64,000 nucleotides of DNA from Helicobacter mustelae. Lineage in GTDB: Bacteria; Campylobacterota; Campylobacteria; Campylobacterales; Helicobacteraceae. Shown piece by piece: positions 36,121 to 45,157 of the stretch. Under the pieces are notes generated by a model. That model had not been told where the DNA came from and did not search any database. It saw only the letters and a list, made by a program, of their open reading frames with translations. The stretch covers positions 310,001 to 374,000 of the forward strand of contig NZ_LS483446.1 in the NCBI RefSeq assembly GCF_900476215.1, written 5' to 3'. Each line of letters starts with the position of its first letter. Position 1 is the first letter of the stretch. Made by a program: the position numbers and the translations under genes.

Positions 36121-38535
36121 TTAAATCTTTAGGAGTGTATATTTCAGAACTTCTTTGATATTTTTTACGCTGATGATCTCTAATTCTTCCTGGACTTCTT
36201 GCGGGATGTCCTGGAGATCTCGCTCATAATTTTTCTTGGGAATAAGCGCTCTTTTTATCCCTGCTTTATGTGCTGCAATGAGTTTTTCCTTTAGCCCGCC
36301 GATGGGAAGCACTTCTCCTGTGAGTGTGATTTCTCCAGTCATGGCGATGCTTCCATGAATCTTGGAATCTGTGAGGATGGAGGCAATCACGCTTGCCATG
36401 GCAATCCCAGCACTGGGCCCATCTTTTGGCGTCGCTCCCTCTGGTACATGGAGGTGAATATCATAGAGATTGTAGACTTGCACAGTCTCATTGGCCTCTT
36501 TTTTGCGCGATTTTTTGCTCTTTGTTTTGTTTATTTTGAGTGAGAAAAAATTCTCATCAATCAAGACTTTTATGACAGAAAAGGCGATGCGCGCAGATTC
36601 CTTCATCACGTCTCCCAGGCTACCTGTGAGAGTCAGCATTCCCCTGCCTTTAATCTTGATGGCCTCAATCTTTAACACATCTCCACCCACACTTGTCCAC
36701 GCTAGTCCATTGATGATGCCTATCTTGTCAAGATTGTCACTTTTTTCAATTTCAAAAACAATCTTATCGAGGTAATTTGCTAGATTCTGTGGAGTGATGG
36801 TGACCTTTCTGACTCCATTTTGTAAGATCTCTCGTGCTGTTTTTCTAGCAAGCGTGGCGATCTGGCGCCTGAGGTTTCGCACTCCAGCCTCGCGGGTATA
36901 TTTCTCAATCAATAGCACGATGGCATCAGAACTGATAGAAATCTCAGAATTTTTCAAACCATGTTTTTTTAGCTCTTGGGGGATGAGATAATTTTTTGCA
37001 ATCTGTTCTTTTTCCTGTGGGGTGTAGCTAGAGACTTCGATGAATTCCATGCGATCGCGCAGGGGTGGGGGGATGTTGCCAATATCATTTGCTGTAGCAA
37101 TGAAGATAATTTGAGAGAGATCGGTGTTGAAATTGGCATAGTAATCTCTGAAATTTTGATTTTGCTCTGGATCTAAGATCTCAAGCAGTGCACTTGTTGG
37201 ATCCCCTCGCATATTGCGTCCGACCTTATCAATCTCATCGAGCACCACCACAGGATTCATGGTCTTTGCCTCTATGAGTCCTTGGATGATGCGCCCTGGC
37301 ATTGCACCCAAATAAGTGCGCCGATGCCCACGCAATTCATTTACATCTTCCAACCCTCCCAGTGCGATGCGCACTAAAGGTCTTCCGATGGCAGTGGCAA
37401 TAGAATTTGCCAGGCTGGTTTTGCCTACTCCAGGCGGCCCATAAAAGCACAAAATCGTTCCAATGCTTTTGTGGGTTTTTTCATTTCTTTGAGCTAGCAA
37501 TTCTTTTACAGCAAAAAACTCCACAATCCTCTCTTTGGGTTTTTTGAGCGAGAAATGATCGATATCGAGCTGTTTTTCTACATTATTAATGGAAAGCTTT
37601 TTTTTGGCGAATTTATCAAATGGGATCTCTAGCACCCACTCAATGTAGTTTTGGACCATGTTGGCATCTGCGCTGTCTTGGTGCATCTTGTTGAGTCGAT
37701 CGATTTGCTTTTTGATCTCTTTGTATGTATCCTCATAGACATAGGATTTGATGGATTCGAGTTTTTTGTGATAGTTTTCAATCTCCTCATCGCGCTGCTT
37801 ATCTAGCCCCAATTCTTTTTGGATTTGTTTGAGCTGTTCTCTTAGGAAATATTCTTTATTGGTTTGCTCCATCTTTGTGTGGACTTTGTTTTTGATCTCT
37901 TTTTGGAGTTTTTGGGTTTGGGTTTCTTCGATGATGAAATCAATGAGCATGAGGAGGCGTTTTTCGGTGTTGTCACTGGCAAAGAGATGATAGGACTGCT
38001 CTTTTTTGAGGCGCAGGATGGAGGCGATGAGATCGACCACACGATTGGGGTCTTCATTCTCATCAATGGTGCGCAAGATATCTGGCGGAAAAAACTGGCT
38101 GATGTTTGCTAGATTGCGAACCTTTTCTCGCAGCACTTCCATTGTGGCCTGGATCTTTTCGTGATTGTGCTCTTTGTAAGTGATGATGTCTACCATCCCC
38201 TCTAGTGGATCGTGATTCTCGATGGAGAGGATCTTGCCTTTGGTGATTCCTTGGAAGAGGATTTTTACTTTGCCATCAGGGAGATTAACCTTGCGCATGA
38301 TGTTTCCAATCACCCCCACATCATAGAAATTCTCTGCGTTTTTTACATGTTCTTTGATGTTTTTTGCACATCCCACAAAAATCATCTCTCTATTTTCCAT
38401 AGCGCGATTGACTGCCTTGATATTGGCATTGTCTGAGATGAATATGGGTGCAATCATAAAAGGATACATGAACCCCTCTTCCTCTATCAAAATAGGAATG
38501 AGAGTGGGGAAATCAATCTGAGTTTTTAGTTGCAT
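36121..38535 (-). CDS. lon: ATP-dependent Lon protease
   Basis: Cytosolic AAA+ serine protease of 804 residues for misfolded and regulatory proteins. The N-terminal substrate domain (about 1-200) is followed by the AAA+ module with Walker [12 protein letters not shown] and Walker B VVLDEIDK. The C-terminal protease domain has catalytic Ser in [10 protein letters not shown] and Lys near [12 protein letters not shown] clear aggag Shine-Dalgarno precedes ATG 38535. It starts nine bases after bamD, so the two are cotranscribed. Confidence 0.97.
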   Translation of the reverse strand: MQLKTQIDFPTLIPILIEEEGFMYPFMIAPIFISDNANIKAVNRAMENREMIFVGCAKNIKEHVKNAENFYDVGVIGNIMRKVNLPDGKVKILFQGITKGKILSIENHDPLEGMVDIITYKEHNHEKIQATMEVLREKVRNLANISQFFPPDILRTIDENEDPNRVVDLIASILRLKKEQSYHLFASDNTEKRLLMLIDFIIEETQTQKLQKEIKNKVHTKMEQTNKEYFLREQLKQIQKELGLDKQRDEEIENYHKKLESIKSYVYEDTYKEIKKQIDRLNKMHQDSADANMVQNYIEWVLEIPFDKFAKKKLSINNVEKQLDIDHFSLKKPKERIVEFFAVKELLAQRNEKTHKSIGTILCFYGPPGVGKTSLANSIATAIGRPLVRIALGGLEDVNELRGHRRTYLGAMPGRIIQGLIEAKTMNPVVVLDEIDKVGRNMRGDPTSALLEILDPEQNQNFRDYYANFNTDLSQIIFIATANDIGNIPPPLRDRMEFIEVSSYTPQEKEQIAKNYLIPQELKKHGLKNSEISISSDAIVLLIEKYTREAGVRNLRRQIATLARKTAREILQNGVRKVTITPQNLANYLDKIVFEIEKSDNLDKIGIINGLAWTSVGGDVLKIEAIKIKGRGMLTLTGSLGDVMKESARIAFSVIKVLIDENFFSLKINKTKSKKSRKKEANETVQVYNLYDIHLHVPEGATPKDGPSAGIAMASVIASILTDSKIHGSIAMTGEITLTGEVLPIGGLKEKLIAAHKAGIKRALIPKKNYERDLQDIPQEVQEELEIISVKNIKEVLKYTLLKI

Positions 38536-38544
38536 TGGGTTCTC

Positions 38545-39189
38545 CTACCAGTTAAATAGACGGACATACCAGGGGACATAAGATGGAGTGGGTTTTGTCG
38601 CGTCTTCAATCTCTTGTTCTATGCGATCTAAATAAGCCTTTTGCGCATTGGGTTTTTTTTGTTTGGCATAAACATTGGCTATGGCTCGATTGAGTTCATT
38701 TCTCCCTAGCAATAGGCGGAGTTGCATGGTCTTGATGAGATCAAGATACCTGCTATCAGGAAATTTATCTAGAAAATTTTGGATTTCTATGACCGCATTT
38801 TCCAAAAATTGCTGATCTTTGCTGTAGTTGACAAAGGCTAGGTAATGGGTCTGAATCTTGAGATAGGTGATGTAGTCAACATTGTCTGCAGTGGCATAGC
38901 GCTTGAGATACTCATCAAAATAATAATCTGCTAGCACAAATTCTTTCTCCACTTGGTGGGCCTTGCCCAAGATTAGCATGGCATCTGGCAAAAGAGGGGA
39001 ATTGATATGTTCGCTTTGCAGGGAAGAAAAATGATTGTCTGCATTCTCTAGGCTTCCAGATTTGATCTCTTTGAGCATTTCTTGATACCAGTACATGGCT
39101 GGCTTATTGAATTCGTTTTTTTCTTTCTTGGAAGAGCAGCCCAAAAAGACCAAAAAAGCGGTGGCATAGATGACAAAAATTATTCTCAC
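38545..39189 (-). CDS. bamD: Outer membrane assembly lipoprotein BamD (ComL)
   Basis: Lipoprotein subunit of the BAM complex, 214 residues. The signal ends in lipobox VFLGCSS, so Cys18 would be lipidated and the protein anchored to the outer membrane from the periplasm. TPR-like helices follow (LPDAMLILGKAHQVEKEFVLADYYFDEYL, KFPDSRYLDLIKTMQLRLL). It precedes lon on the same strand. The length is close to other epsilonproteobacterial BamD. Confidence 0.9.
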   Translation of the reverse strand: MRIIFVIYATAFLVFLGCSSKKEKNEFNKPAMYWYQEMLKEIKSGSLENADNHFSSLQSEHINSPLLPDAMLILGKAHQVEKEFVLADYYFDEYLKRYATADNVDYITYLKIQTHYLAFVNYSKDQQFLENAVIEIQNFLDKFPDSRYLDLIKTMQLRLLLGRNELNRAIANVYAKQKKPNAQKAYLDRIEQEIEDATKPTPSYVPWYVRLFNW

Positions 39190-39356
39190 AAAGTCCTCAT
39201 TTTGGGTTTTTCTATTTCGTGCAATTATATTATGAAAAAGTTAAGAAAAAGATTTTAGAATTTGATTTTTCCGTGGAAAATTAGATAAAATAAGCCGCTG
39301 GCAGATTGGGTCGCCAAATTTGCAAATAAAGTTATTTTATCGAGGTTAATAAAGAG

Positions 39357-39815
39357 ATGATCTTTGAAGTGAAGTCCCCTATATTAGGTTTTGAGAAAGT
39401 CAAAAAGATGAAGCTTGAGAAAATTGATGAGATATTTGTGCGCTTGAGCAATGCCGAGGACAATTCGCCAGTTTTTACGCTTGTTAATCCTTTCATTCTT
39501 AGAGAATATGAGTTTGATGTTCCCGTGGCTTTGAAATTGTTGCTTGATTTAGAAAATGCCAAAAATGTCTTCATCGCCAATATTATGGTGGTGCAAATGC
39601 CTATACAAAATTCCACGGTGAATTTCCTGGCCCCCGTGGTGTTTAATTTCGACAATCAGACCATGGCCCAAGTGGTCTTAGATAGTTTAAAGTACCCCCA
39701 ATACCAGCTCGCTGAACCCATATCCAATTATTACAAAGATGAAGAACCTCAAAATTGCCCCAAAGAAGAAGAGTCTCAAAAAACTAGAGATCTAGTGGAA
39801 AGCATGAGTGACTAG
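39357..39815 (+). CDS. fliW: Flagellar assembly factor FliW
   Basis: Binds flagellin and antagonises CsrA in epsilonproteobacteria, linking flagellin synthesis to export; 152 residues. The FliW core is recognisable from [18 protein letters not shown] to the conserved [25 protein letters not shown]. The last 30 residues are an acidic tail. It overlaps the proC start by eight bases. Confidence 0.9.
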   Translation: MIFEVKSPILGFEKVKKMKLEKIDEIFVRLSNAEDNSPVFTLVNPFILREYEFDVPVALKLLLDLENAKNVFIANIMVVQMPIQNSTVNFLAPVVFNFDNQTMAQVVLDSLKYPQYQLAEPISNYYKDEEPQNCPKEEESQKTRDLVESMSD

Positions 39816-40584
39816 AGTTCTCGTCATCGGCCATGGGAAAATCGCCCTGACCCTCATAGAGGGCATTCTCAAAGCAGGATTACACAACAAATATTATTTT
39901 GAAATTTGTGGCAGAGAGTTTAAAAAAGTAGAAACTTTCATCAAATTCCATCATCTTGAATCCCATTTCCATGCACTCCCCCCAACGCCTCCCCTTTTTA
40001 TCGATGAGGCTATCGTATTTTTATGCACCAAACCCCAGGGTTTGGAGAGTTTTGTCTTTGGCGGAAAGGCAAGAGCGGTGGTTAGTGTGATGGCAGGAGT
40101 CTCGATAGCCAAAATCCAGCAATCCATCCATGCTATTGGATATGCGCGCATCATGCCAAATATCGCGGCCAAATACCAAAAATCCTGCAGCGCGCTGTAT
40201 TGCAAGGATTTGGATTGGGAGAGCATAGGGGATTTAGTGCAGAGTTTTGGCAAGGTGGTCGTGGTGGAAAAGGAGGAGCTTATTGACGCGAGTATTGCTG
40301 TTAGCGGGAGTGCGCCTGCATTCCTAGCGCTTATAGCGCAGGCATTGATGGATGCTGGGGTGCGTGAGGGGCTAGCGCGATTGCAGAGTAAGGAGTTTGT
40401 GCGCGGGATGTTTGAGGGGTTTGCCCTATTATTGCAGCAGCAAGATCCCCAAGAGATCATGGATTTGGTAGCAAGTCCTGGAGGAACGACGATTGAGGGT
40501 TTGAGTGTGCTAGAGAGTCGTGGTGTGCGCGGAGCTATCATGGAGGCCTGCCATCAAGCAGTGGCCAGGGCAAAAAAACTCTAA
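39808..40584 (+). CDS. proC: Pyrroline-5-carboxylate reductase
   Basis: Final step of proline synthesis, NAD(P)H-dependent, 258 residues. N-terminal Rossmann motif [18 protein letters not shown]; conserved FLCTKPQ segment; C-terminal signature [24 protein letters not shown]. The start is GTG at 39808 within the fliW tail. The stop overlaps the convergent Cache-like gene by four bases. Confidence 0.95.
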   Translation: MTRVLVIGHGKIALTLIEGILKAGLHNKYYFEICGREFKKVETFIKFHHLESHFHALPPTPPLFIDEAIVFLCTKPQGLESFVFGGKARAVVSVMAGVSIAKIQQSIHAIGYARIMPNIAAKYQKSCSALYCKDLDWESIGDLVQSFGKVVVVEKEELIDASIAVSGSAPAFLALIAQALMDAGVREGLARLQSKEFVRGMFEGFALLLQQQDPQEIMDLVASPGGTTIEGLSVLESRGVRGAIMEACHQAVARAKKL

Positions 40585-41492
40585 TCGTGATTTTTGGGAT
40601 TCCTTGATACGAATTTCATATAAATAGCCAGGCCAATGAGCAATGCAGACACTGCTCCGATGAGATAGACTGCATAGAGGATTTTGTCGGGTTCATTGAT
40701 GGCAAATTTGAAAACCAGCATGAGGGATTCGATGGCCAGAGCGATGATGATGGAGCCAAGGAATCTCACGAGTGTCTGCTGTGGGATAAATGCTCCTTCT
40801 ACGTGCTTACCCAGTACCTCCACTTCAAAAATTGCCTTGACTAAATCAAAAATGGCCAGTGCTAATGTTAGCTGGATGATGGCTTTGAAAATCTCATCGA
40901 CTTCAAAATCTCGAAAGTGTCCAAGGTCGGTATAGAGATTGGAGACACCCTTGATAAAAAGTACAATGCAAATCAAAGTCAGCACCAAGGAAAGCAGCCC
41001 ATAAATCCACATGCCAATTTTGTAACAAATATTAGCAAAGCGCGAGGAGGAGCTAATGGAGATGGCAGTAGTAAGAGGGAGATCGATACAGATGACAAAA
41101 AGCAAATGATGGTTTTGATCATATATGGGATAGGAGGCTGTGACAATGAGTTTGTTTGTCAATGCAGCGGGATAGGGATTGGTGACGATGCATCTTTTTT
41201 CCCTCACCGCTTCATAATAAAATGCCTGATCGGAAAAATTTTTACTCATCTGCGTGCTGCTTTTAGGGATTTTGATATTTTCTCTGGCATCAATTACATG
41301 CCCTGCAGCATCTAGGACATAAACTTCTCCCAGTGTTTTAATCTCTCTTCTGATTTTTTCCACCTCCTGGAAGATGTTCTCCACATTTGTGCTGGGGAGG
41401 AAATTCTGGAGATTTTGCGCAAAAAGATAATGCATATATGCGCGCAATTCATGACGAATCCTGCGATAAATAAGAATATCTCTTGATAACAT
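40581..41492 (-). CDS. Membrane protein with an extracytoplasmic Cache/PDC-like domain
   Basis: Protein of 303 residues. The N-terminal 150 residues look like a Cache/PDC sensor domain (EVYVLDAAGHVIDARENI, FYYEAVREKRCIVTNPYP, LIVTASYPIYDQNHHLLFVICIDL), as in chemoreceptors, but without an obvious first transmembrane helix. Four hydrophobic segments follow (about 158-182, 206-228, 243-263, 272-293), somewhat PsiE-like. There is no signalling, kinase or GGDEF output domain, so the mechanism is unknown. Monocistronic, convergent with proC. Confidence 0.7.
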   Translation of the reverse strand: MLSRDILIYRRIRHELRAYMHYLFAQNLQNFLPSTNVENIFQEVEKIRREIKTLGEVYVLDAAGHVIDARENIKIPKSSTQMSKNFSDQAFYYEAVREKRCIVTNPYPAALTNKLIVTASYPIYDQNHHLLFVICIDLPLTTAISISSSSRFANICYKIGMWIYGLLSLVLTLICIVLFIKGVSNLYTDLGHFRDFEVDEIFKAIIQLTLALAIFDLVKAIFEVEVLGKHVEGAFIPQQTLVRFLGSIIIALAIESLMLVFKFAINEPDKILYAVYLIGAVSALLIGLAIYMKFVSRNPKNHD

Positions 41493-41762
41493 TCATGCTC
41501 CTTTGATTTTTTTAATACTACCTTAAAATTTTCCCACTAGAGTGTCATATTTTTATGAAAATATAAGTTCAAATAATAAAAATTCTGTATAGCCCCTTAT
41601 TTTCGAGGTTTCAGCCCTATATTTATGTGAAATTCTTGATAAATATATGAAGAAAATATTTTTTTATAAAAAAATTTAAGTTATTTTTCAGAATTTTGGA
41701 GTAGCATTCCATCTTCACTATTTTTATTAAAAAATACAATTTCTTAAGAAAAGGAGAATTCC

Positions 41763-44213
41763 ATGAAGGCTTCCCTAAAAGGCAAAATCCTCATCGCAGT
41801 TTTTTTGGCATCCTGTCTCTCTGCCCAAGAAGGCGATTCTTTGCAAAAAGATGCTAAAACTTCTGGCAAAGAAGCGGCATCTAAAAACTCTGAGAAAGAA
41901 TCCAAAAAAGAGCTAGAGGCAAATCAAAAAGCAGAGCAAATGCAAGAAAACAAATACAAGGCTGTTGTTGCCTCTGAGGGAGATGGGGAGCTAAAAGATC
42001 TCACTCCTGTCATCACCACTGCAAACCGTACTCCAACGCTTATCACAGAGGCTCCTGGAAATGTGAGCTATATCAGTGAAAAAACCATAAAAATGCAACA
42101 AAACCGCCAAATCTCCAGTGTGTTGGGACGGATTGCTGGTGTGCATGTGAAAACAGATGTTGGATACAATGGTAGACCAGGAATCTATATGCGCGGCATC
42201 CCCTATGGCACGCTTTTGATGCTAGATGGCGTGATTTTGAATGACTTGGATGGGACCTATAGGGTCATGCAATCCATCCCCACTTATGACATTGGTGGAA
42301 TTGAAATCGTGCGTGGACCATTCTCTAGCCTTTATGGAACAGGCGCGATGGGCGGTGTAATCAATCTAATCTCTAAAAAGATCACAAAGCGGGATGGTCA
42401 AGCAATCATTGGATATGGAAATGAGATGGTAAGAGGTGGAGCAGAAAAAAACCTCACCCGTGGATATGTGAGCTTGGGGGATGTGTTTTTTGACAAGCGC
42501 TTGAGGGTGCGCGCTAGCTATGCTTTTAATGTCAGCGGAGGGGCTTATCGCGTCCCTGCGATTGCTAGCATTCCTGGTGGTGCGACGGGTATCACTGCTA
42601 CCTTCACTGATGGCTCTCCTATTACCAACGGCGCAGAAGTGGGCTGGTCAGGACGCAATGCCTATCTTACGCAATATGGAAGATTGAGGGCAGAATATGA
42701 CTGGAATGATTATGACACCACAACAGCCACGCTTATTATCACTAAAATCTCAGCAAGCCAACATGATCCCATTTCCTATCTCAAGGGGCCCAATGGCGGA
42801 ACTGTATATGGCTATGGCTATGAGACCCCAGGGGCAAATGGAGGCAGCACTCCAGGCTATTCTAATCCTTTTGTTGGTTCTGGATGGATTGGCTTTAGAG
42901 AGGAATATAACTATATTGCCTCTGTTTCTCATAAGCATAATTTCACAGAAAACACCTCTCTAGATATCATCCTCTCCTCAGTGACTCTAAATAGCCAGTG
43001 GGCAGATGGTTGTGATGGGCAGGATAATTGCCAAGCACCTGGAAAAAATCCCACAACCCAAGGGCAGGGATCTTTTATGTTTGGCGGAAATGGGACTGCG
43101 ATGCATAATTTTGCGACCAATAACTATTTCAGCGCCATCATCAATCACAAATTCAATGATAGACATTTGCTACTCATTGGTTTCCAAGGTCGTGTGGATA
43201 ATGCAAACAATAGCTTTAGCCTCACGCCAAATTACCGCGCCAAGCAATTCTGGAAAACCTATGAGCCTGCCTATCAAGACATCAATTTCTCTGTCTATAC
43301 ACTTGCGGCATTTGGAAACTGGCAGGCCAATTGGAATAAATGGGTCTCTACCAACATGGGCTTGCGCTTGGACTATTGGAAGAATTACAATATCAGCACC
43401 TTTGATCGCAATAATCCCCACAATCCAAATTTGCAAACCTTCAAGGGAGTGGAGGAATTCTTCCCCTCTCCAAAATTTGCCATCAACATCACTCCTCACA
43501 AATATACCACCATCAAGGGTTCCATTGGTCTAGCATTCCATGCCCCCAATACAAGACAGATTTTTAACAATACAGATAGTGGGGTATTCCAAGTGCAAAA
43601 CCCAGCCCTTGGGCCAGAATATGGTTTGCAATTTGACATCGGTATTGAGCAGAGAAATCCTTATGGCGGTGTGGCAAAGGTTTTTTACTATCAAACAGAA
43701 ATGTATAATGGAATTTTCCCAAGTGGTTTGGGTACACGCCAGCATCCCATCAAAAACCTCAATGGTGCAAGAAGTAGATTCCAGGGTGTGGAGATTGAGA
43801 TTGAGCAAAAGATTTATGGTGGGCTTTATTTCATGGCAAACTACACCTATACTCGTGCGATTTTGGTAAAAGATCCATCCCAGCCTGAAAATGAAGGCCA
43901 TCAATATCCCTTCATCCCCAGACAGATGGGCGGATTTTCTATTAATTATGGAGATGAGGGTCCAGGATTTTATGGAAGCATCCAAGCACAAGGACAGGGC
44001 GTGGCTTATATCAACTTTAAAAATCTTCCACAGCATTTGGCCTTTGGAAATATCACACCCCGTCTCCTTATCAATATCAAGGCAGGTTGGAATTTCAAAA
44101 ATGGCACCCATATCAGTGCGACTTTCTTAAACATCACCAATGAAAAGTATTATGACTATTATAGAGGTTCTGGTGCGAGCTTTTATGTAGAATTTGGCGG
44201 CAAATTCTTCTAA
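41763..44213 (+). CDS. TonB-dependent outer-membrane receptor, copy 1
   Basis: Receptor of 816 residues. A signal peptide (about 1-21) is followed by a Lys/Glu-rich spacer (about 22-77) and a TonB-box-like DLTPVITTANR (79-89). The plug domain (about 90-215) contains YMRGIPYGTLLMLDGVILND and EIVRGPFSSLYGTGAMGGVINLIS; then comes a 22-strand barrel ending in YVEFGGKFF with terminal Phe. It belongs to the FecA/FrpB/CirA-type siderophore-metal receptor group. In Helicobacter such receptors import iron complexes, haem or nickel. It is the most divergent member of the array, with its own upstream region. Nickel is my favoured substrate, from context only. Confidence 0.9.
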   Translation: MKASLKGKILIAVFLASCLSAQEGDSLQKDAKTSGKEAASKNSEKESKKELEANQKAEQMQENKYKAVVASEGDGELKDLTPVITTANRTPTLITEAPGNVSYISEKTIKMQQNRQISSVLGRIAGVHVKTDVGYNGRPGIYMRGIPYGTLLMLDGVILNDLDGTYRVMQSIPTYDIGGIEIVRGPFSSLYGTGAMGGVINLISKKITKRDGQAIIGYGNEMVRGGAEKNLTRGYVSLGDVFFDKRLRVRASYAFNVSGGAYRVPAIASIPGGATGITATFTDGSPITNGAEVGWSGRNAYLTQYGRLRAEYDWNDYDTTTATLIITKISASQHDPISYLKGPNGGTVYGYGYETPGANGGSTPGYSNPFVGSGWIGFREEYNYIASVSHKHNFTENTSLDIILSSVTLNSQWADGCDGQDNCQAPGKNPTTQGQGSFMFGGNGTAMHNFATNNYFSAIINHKFNDRHLLLIGFQGRVDNANNSFSLTPNYRAKQFWKTYEPAYQDINFSVYTLAAFGNWQANWNKWVSTNMGLRLDYWKNYNISTFDRNNPHNPNLQTFKGVEEFFPSPKFAINITPHKYTTIKGSIGLAFHAPNTRQIFNNTDSGVFQVQNPALGPEYGLQFDIGIEQRNPYGGVAKVFYYQTEMYNGIFPSGLGTRQHPIKNLNGARSRFQGVEIEIEQKIYGGLYFMANYTYTRAILVKDPSQPENEGHQYPFIPRQMGGFSINYGDEGPGFYGSIQAQGQGVAYINFKNLPQHLAFGNITPRLLINIKAGWNFKNGTHISATFLNITNEKYYDYYRGSGASFYVEFGGKFF

Positions 44214-44436
44214 TTTTTTAACCCTATATAATAAGGTAGGAATGCAGCGTTACTAGATTCATTCAGGGCTCAAGGGGCCAATTAGCATCTGCTTTGCTCT
44301 CAGCGCAAGAAAGCAGAGCTGCAGGGGGGAGTAATTTTTAGAGGAAGTTTTGGAAAGTAAAAAATTCTTAATAAAGACAGAAATCTTGGCAGAAAGCTGG
44401 TAGGATTATGTCGCAAAATTCTGTAAGGAGAATTCT

Positions 44437-44793
44437 ATGAGAATTTCCATTAAGTTTTTATCCGTAGTTTTTTTTATCTCTTGTTTCTTCCTCCAAGCAT
44501 CGGGTTTGCAAAATTCTTCAAAAACTTCCTCTAAGGAAATTGCCTCCAAAGATCATAAAACGTATATCAGCGCAAAGCAAGCAGATAAAAAACAAAAATC
44601 CCCCCCAAAAGATATGCTAGAAAATGAGGAAGAGGATCCCCTTGTCACTACAGCAAATGGTGGCGTGCCCACACCTATAAGTAAGGCTCCTGGAAATGTG
44701 AGCTATGTTGGAGAGGACACCATCAAAAAGCAGCAAAATCGCCAAGTGGGTAATGTGCTAAATCGCATAACTGGTGTGCATGTTTTGCCCTAA
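44437..44793 (+). pseudogene. Truncated TonB-dependent receptor, N-terminal fragment
   Basis: Of 118 residues, a signal peptide, a Lys-rich spacer and the plug start (PLVTTANGGVPTPISKAPGNVSYVGEDTIKKQQNRQVGNVLNRITGVHV) align with the full receptors. Then LP and a stop follow where the plug should continue. No barrel sequence is found in the following 360 bases, so it is a deletion remnant rather than a simple frameshift. A C7 tract lies at 44600-44606. A Shine-Dalgarno (aaggag) is intact, so a short exported peptide may still be made. It is more diverged than copies 1-3 are from each other, suggesting an old remnant. Confidence 0.85.
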
Positions 44794-45157
44794 ATAGAAT
44801 TCACCCAAATCATCCTAAATCTTCCCAACAAGTTTTTAAGTCGATGCCCCTTTAAGAAATGCAAAATGGGGGTATTGATAGATTTGCTCATGCTCTATGT
44901 GATGCATTCCTGCATATTCCCCCTCAATTTTGTATTTTCTGATTTTTCCATGCTCCTGCCTCCTCTTTTTTGTTGCTCCATCATCAAATCCTATGTTTTT
45001 GGATTTTTCAAAAATCCCCAGGGAATCTGCTTCTTTTTTGAAGAAAATTATAAAAATATTAAAAATTTTCCAAAAATATTTCAGAATATGGTGATTTTAT
45101 GGTTTAATTCTGAAGTTAAAATTATTGCATTAAAGCGATGGGGTTCAAGGAGATTTT
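44794..45157. other. Intergenic region before receptor copy 2
   Basis: Contains no credible gene and no residual barrel sequence that I can see. An inverted repeat TTCAGAAT-N19-ATTCTGAA (45080-45087 and 45107-45114) lies 44-78 bases before the copy 2 start and could be an operator; the half-site TTCAGAAT also occurs before copy 1 at 41687-41694. Confidence 0.5.

Noticed and set aside
41637-41661. NikR site before receptor copy 1 (TGATA-N15-TATTT)
   Set aside because: One mismatch in the conserved last position, no extended palindrome, and highly AT-rich surroundings; too weak to list as a feature.
44600-44606. C7 tract as a phase switch for the truncated receptor
   Set aside because: The frame is already open through the tract, and the truncation results from loss of downstream sequence; no frame restores a receptor.
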